Of a stretch of 55,997 bases of DNA, positions 50,660 to 55,997 are shown one piece after another (positions within the stretch are counted from its first letter, which is position 1; each line of letters starts with the position of its first letter). Under the pieces are notes generated by a model. It saw only the letters and a program-made list of their open reading frames with translations. It was not told the DNA's origin and searched no databases. Made by a program: the position numbers and the translations under genes. This DNA comes from an uncultured Acetatifactor sp. Lineage in GTDB: Bacteria > Bacillota > Clostridia > Lachnospirales > Lachnospiraceae. The stretch covers positions 1 to 55,997 of the forward strand of contig CANQUQ010000015.1 of NCBI GenBank assembly GCA_947627115.1. Reading direction: 5' to 3'.

Positions 50660-51325
50660 CTACATGTTCCGCCCGTCCTTTAACCTGACGGTCCGGTCAC
50701 AGCAGCCTGCCACCTTTTCGTCATGGGTCACAATAAGGATGACCCGATCTTTTTGTCTCAGCTTCAGAAAAATCTGCATGACCTCGGCGCCCGTGGGCTC
50801 ATCCAGCGCGCCGGTGGGCTCATCCGCCAGTATGATCCTGGCATCCTTTACAAGAGCCCTTGCGATCGCCGCTCTCTGCTGCTGTCCGCCTGACAGCTCG
50901 GAGGGATAAGCGCGGGCCTTCTCCGCGATGCCCAGACTTTCCAGGGCCGTTCGGGTACGCCTTCCGATCTCCGCGGAACGCATCCCCTGATAGCGCAGCG
51001 GGAGGGATACGTTCCGGTAAATATTCATATCATCGATCAGGGCAAAATACTGAAGGATGAATCCGATCTCATTTTTCCGGTAGCTCCGAAGAGCCCTCCT
51101 GTTCTCAAAATCAACGGGCCTGCCGTCTACAGACAGAGTGCCCCCGTCCATGGTCATCAGACCGCCGAGAATATTTAAGAGCGTAGATTTTCCCGAACCG
51201 CTCTTTCCCATAACGGCGACGATCTCCCCCTTATCCGCCGTGAGGGAGACGCCTCGGAGCGCCTGCACGGCGCCGTCCCCCTTTCCGAATGTCTTTCTGA
51301 TCTCCTTTGCCTCCAGATATGCCAC
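50660..51325 (-). CDS. ABC transporter ATP-binding protein (MacB/LolD type)
   Basis: A 221-residue ATPase. Walker A is MGKSGSGKSTLLNILGGL, the Q-loop GFILQYFALI, the signature ELSGGQQQRAAIARAL and Walker B IILADEPTGALDEPTG, with a VTHDEKVA H-loop. This is the MacB/LolD/BceA group, which pairs with FtsX-like permeases for export or envelope defence. The start is a GTG that shares one base with the stop codon of the upstream permease. It is the last gene of the BlaI-M56-permease-permease-ATPase operon. Confidence 0.94.
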   Translation of the reverse strand: MAYLEAKEIRKTFGKGDGAVQALRGVSLTADKGEIVAVMGKSGSGKSTLLNILGGLMTMDGGTLSVDGRPVDFENRRALRSYRKNEIGFILQYFALIDDMNIYRNVSLPLRYQGMRSAEIGRRTRTALESLGIAEKARAYPSELSGGQQQRAAIARALVKDARIILADEPTGALDEPTGAEVMQIFLKLRQKDRVILIVTHDEKVAGCCDRTVRLKDGRNM

Positions 51326-52689
51326 TATTCCTCACTCCTTATCACTTCTTCAATATCTATTTTCCACAGCTTCCTTACGACGATCAGCGAAACGGCCAGC
51401 ATGGCGCATACGGCAAGGGACACAATGACAGCCAGGAACAGGAGCCTGCCTTCCATCATCCATACGGTGAACAGCATCCCTGCGCCGACGATCAGCACGA
51501 TCTCCGCCAGAAATGCCGCCGCAAGGGTAAAAAGCGACTGCCCGTTCATGATCTCTATGGCATATCTTTGCATGTTTGCGTTTATTTTTGTGATCATGCT
51601 CATACAGATACCGGAAATGCCCATGATGCCCATGACGATACTGGCAGCGAGAAAGATCCGCATCGTCTGCTCGGATTCCTGCTTAAAAAGCTGTACGCCG
51701 TACGAGGCTCCCATCAACGAGATTGGGAACAGACCGTTCCTGACATAAATATTGTTGATGCGCTTGCCGATGCTGTTTATCTGCGATCTGGGAGCCGCAA
51801 GGTCCGCTGTGACCGTCCCCGCCAGAGCTTCCTCGTAATTGAACTGCGCAAAGATCTTTTCCTCTTCCGTTTCCGGCACATCCTCTATAAAAAAGTACGG
51901 AAGGACTACGGAATGATCCAGCGTATTGGGCCGTCCATCCTTCTCAAGGATCTGGTCTGTGGCGATCACAGTGCCCTCCTCAAGGATCCCCACCACCTTC
52001 AGATCGAACGTATCGGTATACAGATAGCCGTGCAGAATATCGCCCGGCCTGTATTTCCCGCCGAATGCACTGCCCAGCAGTACCGGGATCTCTTTTTGTC
52101 CCCTGTGAAACAGAAAATCGTCTCCGTCGAACATTCGGCCCTCTTTTGCCCGGAGGCCAAAATGGGCGATCACAGTGGGATTGATGCGGCTGATCTGTCC
52201 TTCAAACACCCGATTGATGTCCCCTATGCCGTAAGACGGCATCACTTCCCGGAGACTGACCTGGGAAGGGTCGTAATAGCCCGGATAAGACGAGGAAGCA
52301 CAAAAGTCGAGCAGCTCTTCATCCGAGAACGCCCTGCCCAGCTCCTCATAATCAAGCTTCAGATCGGCATATTTGATCGCAAGGTAATGTTCTCCCAGTT
52401 CCTCCTGAAGCTCCCGATAAGCCTTGTCGAGATTGGACACATACTCCGGATCGCCGGCAGCGTTGGCCATCTCTCCGTATTCCTTCTCATCCGCAGGCAT
52501 GTAGAACATAGAATAATACGCCGCATCCTCCCTGATGTTATTGGAGGTGAATGTAGGCGAAATATCAAGGAAATAGCCGGAGATCGTCGCACTCATCCAG
52601 AAAAAAAGTGCCAGCTGTGCGATCAGGATCAGATTGACCAAAGCTCCGCTCTTTATGTTATGCCATAATTCGGAAAGTACGTTTCTCAT
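51325..52689 (-). CDS. FtsX/MacB-like ABC transporter permease
   Basis: A 454-residue membrane protein. One N-terminal helix (about residues 18-38) is followed by a large extracytoplasmic domain (about 40-335) and three C-terminal helices (about 340-445). This is the FtsX/MacB layout. The extracellular part has a GQKEIPVLLGSAFGGKYRPGD element, like the MacB periplasmic core domain's insertion of a substrate-gated lip. It starts 4 nt after the next permease gene and is translationally linked to the ATPase. Confidence 0.85.
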   Translation of the reverse strand: MRNVLSELWHNIKSGALVNLILIAQLALFFWMSATISGYFLDISPTFTSNNIREDAAYYSMFYMPADEKEYGEMANAAGDPEYVSNLDKAYRELQEELGEHYLAIKYADLKLDYEELGRAFSDEELLDFCASSSYPGYYDPSQVSLREVMPSYGIGDINRVFEGQISRINPTVIAHFGLRAKEGRMFDGDDFLFHRGQKEIPVLLGSAFGGKYRPGDILHGYLYTDTFDLKVVGILEEGTVIATDQILEKDGRPNTLDHSVVLPYFFIEDVPETEEEKIFAQFNYEEALAGTVTADLAAPRSQINSIGKRINNIYVRNGLFPISLMGASYGVQLFKQESEQTMRIFLAASIVMGIMGISGICMSMITKINANMQRYAIEIMNGQSLFTLAAAFLAEIVLIVGAGMLFTVWMMEGRLLFLAVIVSLAVCAMLAVSLIVVRKLWKIDIEEVIRSEE

Positions 52690-52693
52690 AAGC

Positions 52694-53734
52694 TCACACC
52701 CTTTTTAGGACGATCCTTGTGCGAAGAATATAGACCGTCATCCGCACACCGACGATCAACAGCTCTGTCAGAAGAAAAATGCCGCAGAAAAGACAGTACT
52801 CCAGAATGCCCACAGTGCCGGTCAGCCCGGAAAACGTCAGGCAGGCCGCCGCTGTCCCCGCGATCAGGAACGATATGCCGGCCACGGCAAGGAACTCTGA
52901 ACAGATCGAGAGCATCACTGCCGCAGCAGACAGGCCCAACAGCTTCTCCACCTGCACCTTCTGATTTTTCCGGCGCATCCAGTAATTCCCGGCCAGGATC
53001 ATATTCAGAACAAATACGCATATGATTGCCAGATAGATCTTTTCTATGACATCCAGGCTCCCCAATTTATGTGCGCCCTGCAGAGACTGCCCACCCGTCT
53101 TCTGCATTGTCCAGTCTTCATCCATGACCGTCCACAGCAGTTCTGTGTTGTTCCTGACCGCCGTCCCCGAAATGCCGTCGACCGCATACCTTCCCGAAAT
53201 TCCGGTCAGCTCCACCGCCGTCTCCAGCGGTATCCATTTCATACTGTCCAGCCGCGTCGGCTGAGAGCTTCCCAGGATTCCGATCACTTCAAAGGGCTCG
53301 CCGAGGATCTCAATGTATTCCTTTCCGTCCTCTTTGTACAGATCCTTTTCGAACCGCGTGCCGATCAGCGCTTTCCTCTCGCTGCCCCGGCTTTCCTCCT
53401 GAGTGAAGAAGCGCCCGGAGAGAAGCGGGGGGACATCTATTTTCCCTCTGTAAAATACGCCTCTCGTATCGGCATCCATCTCAAGATCCTTTTTGAACAG
53501 GACGCCCGGCATCCATTCCGGGCCTGACAGGATCCCGCGGACCGATTCCCAGCCCGCAGATTCCTCACAGACCAGGTAAGACGCCCCTTCCGAATAAAAT
53601 CCCCGTTTGCTCTCCTCCAACTCCCGTCTTGTGTGCATGTTCGCAAGGACAAAAAAGGTGGACAAGAACACAAGGATCAGATTAAAGGCCAACAGCAGCG
53701 CACTCTTTTTCATTTTCCAGTGAAAAATCTTCAT
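52694..53734 (-). CDS. Second FtsX/MacB-like ABC transporter permease
   Basis: A 346-residue protein with an N-terminal helix (about residues 10-30) and an external domain containing PPLLSGRFFTQEESRGSERK and ALIGTRFEKDL, MacB-core-like. Three C-terminal helices from about residue 237 follow. It is shorter than its partner and the two would form a heterodimer. ATG at 53734 overlaps the M56 gene stop by 4 nt (ATGA); the 27-codon upstream opening runs through M56 and is rejected. Confidence 0.83.
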   Translation of the reverse strand: MKIFHWKMKKSALLLAFNLILVFLSTFFVLANMHTRRELEESKRGFYSEGASYLVCEESAGWESVRGILSGPEWMPGVLFKKDLEMDADTRGVFYRGKIDVPPLLSGRFFTQEESRGSERKALIGTRFEKDLYKEDGKEYIEILGEPFEVIGILGSSQPTRLDSMKWIPLETAVELTGISGRYAVDGISGTAVRNNTELLWTVMDEDWTMQKTGGQSLQGAHKLGSLDVIEKIYLAIICVFVLNMILAGNYWMRRKNQKVQVEKLLGLSAAAVMLSICSEFLAVAGISFLIAGTAAACLTFSGLTGTVGILEYCLFCGIFLLTELLIVGVRMTVYILRTRIVLKRV

Positions 53735-55401
53735 TCTGCCTCCCTTTCCCCCTCTGTGGCCGGGGTCAGCAGATAAGGATTTCCCAGCAGTCGGACGTTC
53801 CAGCCTTCCTCCCAATAATTGCAGATCATCTTCATCTCCTCAATGTACCAGCCCTCCGGCGTATACGAGCACTCAATGCACTGAGCGGTCTCCGTCCGGG
53901 GATCCGCACAGGAGACAAGGCGCAGCATAGTCCTGCCGTTCCTTTCAAATATCGTTGCTCCCATTCCGTGAAAGTCAGGATCTTCCCATCCTATCCACTT
54001 GACCTCCGGATCCGGATTTCGGATGAAGCGGCCGGGATACTCCGCCAGTTCAGGCACCCCTGCCTGATTTCTTTCCGCGTGCAGTACATGAGTCTGTACA
54101 GATCCGTAGCTGCTTCCCGCAGAAGCTTCGTTCACAACGATATCCGCCAGCCCGTCGCCGTTTACATCTCCCGTGACCAGATGGGAAACTCTGCTGTCCG
54201 AATAATTCATCAGGGCAATATTGCCGTCGTGAAATTCTGCAATCACCTGACTGTATGTGCGATCGCCCTCCACATTGTCTTTCACGAACACTCTGTCCTC
54301 TTTTCCGTCTCCGTCCAGATCCGTCCTGATTTCAATACCATAGCCGATCGGAATATTTCCTGCTGCGTAGACCTTTTCGCCGCTTTGAATATGGATCAGA
54401 CTTCCGACCAGAAAAGGACAGATGCAGGCGGCAGCGATCAGGTTCCTCCCTTTCTTCTTTCTGCCATTGATAATACTGTCGAATCTGCGCCTGACAAACC
54501 TCACGCCCTGCACATAACCGGTGGAGACCGCGCTCCTCTTGCGGTCGCTTCTTGCGACCCACGCCATGATCACATCGCTGTACTCTTCCCGGTATGTCCT
54601 GTTCTGCCCTGATACCACAGCCTCATCGCAGCAGATTTCAATATCCTGCTCCGCCGCTTTTCTAAGCATCCAGACCAGAGGATTGAACCAATGTATGAGA
54701 TTGACGGACAGAAAAAAGAGCTTCAGCAGAATATCCTTATTTTTACAGTGAAGGACCTCATGCCTTAGGATAAAGCGCAGATCCCGTTCATCCGATACGT
54801 CGTCCGGCAGTACGACCGTGTTCCGCAATACGCCTACGGTAAACGGCCCCATAGAGGAATTCCTGAGAACATATAATCGGGGCACTCTTTTCAGCTCACA
54901 CCGCCGGGCTTCTTCTCTCAGGAGATTTTGCATGGCGGGGTCCACGCATTCCTGCCCCTGCCGCAGGATCTTTCGCTTCCAGATCTGATGGCCGGCTCCG
55001 TAATAGAGCAGCAGCCCGATGCCTGCACATGCCCAGACAGCAAAAAACACATCCGCGGTAGTAAGCTCTCTTTGGGTGCCATTCGACGACGCCGGATCTG
55101 CGGTATCCTGAAATCTGTCAGCCCCTTGTAAGAAATCTGCCGCAGCAGCTCCATGTGCGGCGGTGTCCCGTATATGTTCCGTATGCCCCTGTCTTATCAC
55201 CACCTCAGGAATCGCCGCGCAGTATCCCTGAACGGGAAATCGAAAGGGCAGCAGGCAGCATAGGGCGATCAGGCTCCAAACGGTCTTCCTGCATCCGGCT
55301 CCGTAACCTTTTCCGCAAAGGGAAAAGAAAAAAAGAAAGATGGCGGTACATGTGCCGGCCACAAAGGACGTATTGAAAAGAGCGGCCACGAATTCACTCA
55401 T
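53731..55401 (-). CDS. M56/BlaR1-family metallopeptidase with C-terminal external domain
   Basis: A 556-residue membrane protein. N-terminal helices and a cytoplasmic metalloprotease domain with zinc site RHEVLHCKNKD (HExxH, about residue 213) and the later EQDIEICCDEAV match BlaR1/MecR1. A further helix (about 320) leads to an external domain with Ca-binding-like DLDGDGKED and DVNGDGLAD repeats, as in FG-GAP/VCBS units. The penicillin-binding sensor of BlaR1 is absent, so the signal is something else. It overlaps blaI and the first permease by 4 nt each. Inferred role: antirepressor that removes BlaI. Confidence 0.88.
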   Translation of the reverse strand: MSEFVAALFNTSFVAGTCTAIFLFFFSLCGKGYGAGCRKTVWSLIALCCLLPFRFPVQGYCAAIPEVVIRQGHTEHIRDTAAHGAAAADFLQGADRFQDTADPASSNGTQRELTTADVFFAVWACAGIGLLLYYGAGHQIWKRKILRQGQECVDPAMQNLLREEARRCELKRVPRLYVLRNSSMGPFTVGVLRNTVVLPDDVSDERDLRFILRHEVLHCKNKDILLKLFFLSVNLIHWFNPLVWMLRKAAEQDIEICCDEAVVSGQNRTYREEYSDVIMAWVARSDRKRSAVSTGYVQGVRFVRRRFDSIINGRKKKGRNLIAAACICPFLVGSLIHIQSGEKVYAAGNIPIGYGIEIRTDLDGDGKEDRVFVKDNVEGDRTYSQVIAEFHDGNIALMNYSDSRVSHLVTGDVNGDGLADIVVNEASAGSSYGSVQTHVLHAERNQAGVPELAEYPGRFIRNPDPEVKWIGWEDPDFHGMGATIFERNGRTMLRLVSCADPRTETAQCIECSYTPEGWYIEEMKMICNYWEEGWNVRLLGNPYLLTPATEGEREAE

Positions 55402-55778
55402 TTTTCCTCCTTTCCTTCCAAAGAATTCAGATATTCCCTCAGTTCAGCGATCTCTTTCTGTGAAAGTGCATTGGTCTTACAAAGCTGCGCAATCATCTTT
55501 GCGGCGGAATTATCGTACAGCTTCTCCAGGAAAGATTTGCTCTCCTGTACCTGATATTCTTTTTGCGAGATCAGCGCGACATAGTAATTTGTGCGCGTGC
55601 TTCTGTCGCAGGATACATATCCCTTATCCACCATTCTCGCCAGAAAGGTCATTAACGCCGCAAGCTTCCAGTCATGCTTCCCTTTGAGGCCCATCAGTAT
55701 TTCATTGGAAGTCATGGGCTTATCTCCTACCCACAAGACCTTCATGATCTCAAATTCTGAATCCGATAGTTTTTTCAT
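55398..55778 (-). CDS. BlaI/MecI-family transcriptional repressor
   Basis: A 126-residue winged-helix repressor. The KLSDSEFEIMKVLWVGDKPM opening is typical, followed by the recognition region WKLAALMTFLARMVDKGYVSC and a C-terminal dimerisation region. Repression is relieved when the cognate M56 peptidase is activated. It is the first gene of the ABC exporter operon and overlaps M56 by 4 nt. AAGGAG lies 12 nt before the ATG. Its promoter region contains dyads suited to autoregulation. Confidence 0.94.
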   Translation of the reverse strand: MKKLSDSEFEIMKVLWVGDKPMTSNEILMGLKGKHDWKLAALMTFLARMVDKGYVSCDRSTRTNYYVALISQKEYQVQESKSFLEKLYDNSAAKMIAQLCKTNALSQKEIAELREYLNSLEGKEEK

Positions 55779-55804
55779 GTCGATTCACTGCTCCTTACAT
55801 ATCG

Positions 55805-55838
55805 TTAACATTTATATTTTCATTATACATTATGTTAA
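55805..55838. promoter_or_regulatory. Inverted repeats over the blaI promoter, candidate BlaI operator
   Basis: TTAACA (55805-55810) and TGTTAA (55833-55838) flank the -10 box. Inside lies the short dyad ACAT-T-ATGT at about 55827-55835. BlaI-type repressors bind TACA/TGTA-like dyads, so autoregulation is likely. Confidence 0.5.
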
Positions 55839-55850
55839 TATTAGTGTCAA
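55822..55850 (-). promoter_or_regulatory. Consensus sigma-A promoter of the blaI-M56-ABC operon
   Basis: TTGACA (55850-55845) and TATAAT (55827-55822) on the minus strand, exactly 17 nt apart: a perfect consensus promoter, which implies tight repression. Confidence 0.92.
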
Positions 55851-55997
55851 TGTTGAAAATGGGAATAGGATGCCGATATCATTTTCTAAGCTTCCACGAA
55901 ATTATATGGTGGTGAATGAAGGATAATCTGGTGTTATCTATCAAAATATTTATCGAAGGATAACCTCGAACATCGCAAAAACCGTATAAATAAGTAA

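Noticed and set aside
55861..55997. Possible gene or element at the right end of the window
   Set aside because: No open frame with a ribosome binding site; only a short direct repeat GAAGGATAA is seen, which is too little to call.
1..55997. tRNA, rRNA, CRISPR, prophage or transposase genes
   Set aside because: None recognised on either strand.

Overview
The window looks like chromosomal DNA of a spore-forming Clostridium-type Firmicute, most likely a Lachnospiraceae member. The evidence is a complete spoIIIA operon (AA to AH), spoIVB, and the conserved Firmicute block asp23-nusB-xseA-xseB-ispA-dxs-tlyA-nadK-argR-recN. A perfect CIRCE element, AGGAGG-type ribosome binding sites and a moderately GC-rich base composition fit as well. 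No rRNA, tRNA, CRISPR array, prophage or insertion sequence was seen. Most genes lie on the minus strand.

Layout. 1-3.9 kb (minus): a Tim44-like protein cut by the window edge, an SPFH protein with zinc ribbons, an NMT1/ThiY-type binding lipoprotein and a DUF1836 regulator. 4.0-8.6 kb (plus): MoxR ATPase, DUF58 protein, TgpA-like transglutaminase and the TrpR-like regulator YerC. 8.6-12 kb (minus): bactofilin with a zinc-ligand-less LytM protein, a PfoR-like PTS IIC and an isolated eukaryote-type HisA whose 3' end has been duplicated in tandem. 12-16 kb: a repeat-rich lipoprotein (plus), then dapB, dapA, a corrinoid adenosyltransferase and a two-OB-fold SSB (all minus). 16.3-18.2 kb: typA (plus), which meets spoIVB at overlapping stop codons where spo0A would usually follow. 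18.2-40.3 kb (minus): spoIVB, recN, argR, nadK, tlyA, dxs, ispA, xseB, xseA, nusB, asp23, a transglutaminase lipoprotein, prfC, deoB, spoIIIAH-AA and a second transglutaminase protein. 40.4-45.9 kb (minus): CIRCE-controlled hsp20, a two-component system, an epimerase and a CheY/CheX pair. 46-50 kb (minus): a polar amino acid ABC transporter and a PepD-type dipeptidase. 50.4 kb: rubredoxin (plus). 50.7-55.8 kb (minus): an ABC exporter operon headed by BlaI and an M56 antirepressor.

Three things stand out. (1) A cassette of about 29 nt (short palindrome, then RGAAtG-GAGGG-like Shine-Dalgarno) sits immediately before the start codon of seven unrelated minus-strand genes, always with 15-17 nt between palindrome and ATG. 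(2) The binding protein of the polar amino acid transporter appears circularly permuted: the family's usual C-terminal segment comes first. Its partner ATPase carries a basic insertion. (3) The protein encoded before CheY has three 24-residue MshEN-like motifs at an exact 29-residue period in front of a CheX-like domain, suggesting a cyclic-di-GMP-responsive chemotaxis module.

Other points are a probable attenuator in the dapA leader, a 16-bp palindrome after the yerC promoter, Glu-rich repeats replacing most of the soluble part of SpoIIIAF, and consensus promoters before several operons. All functions are inferred from motifs read by eye; no database search was possible.
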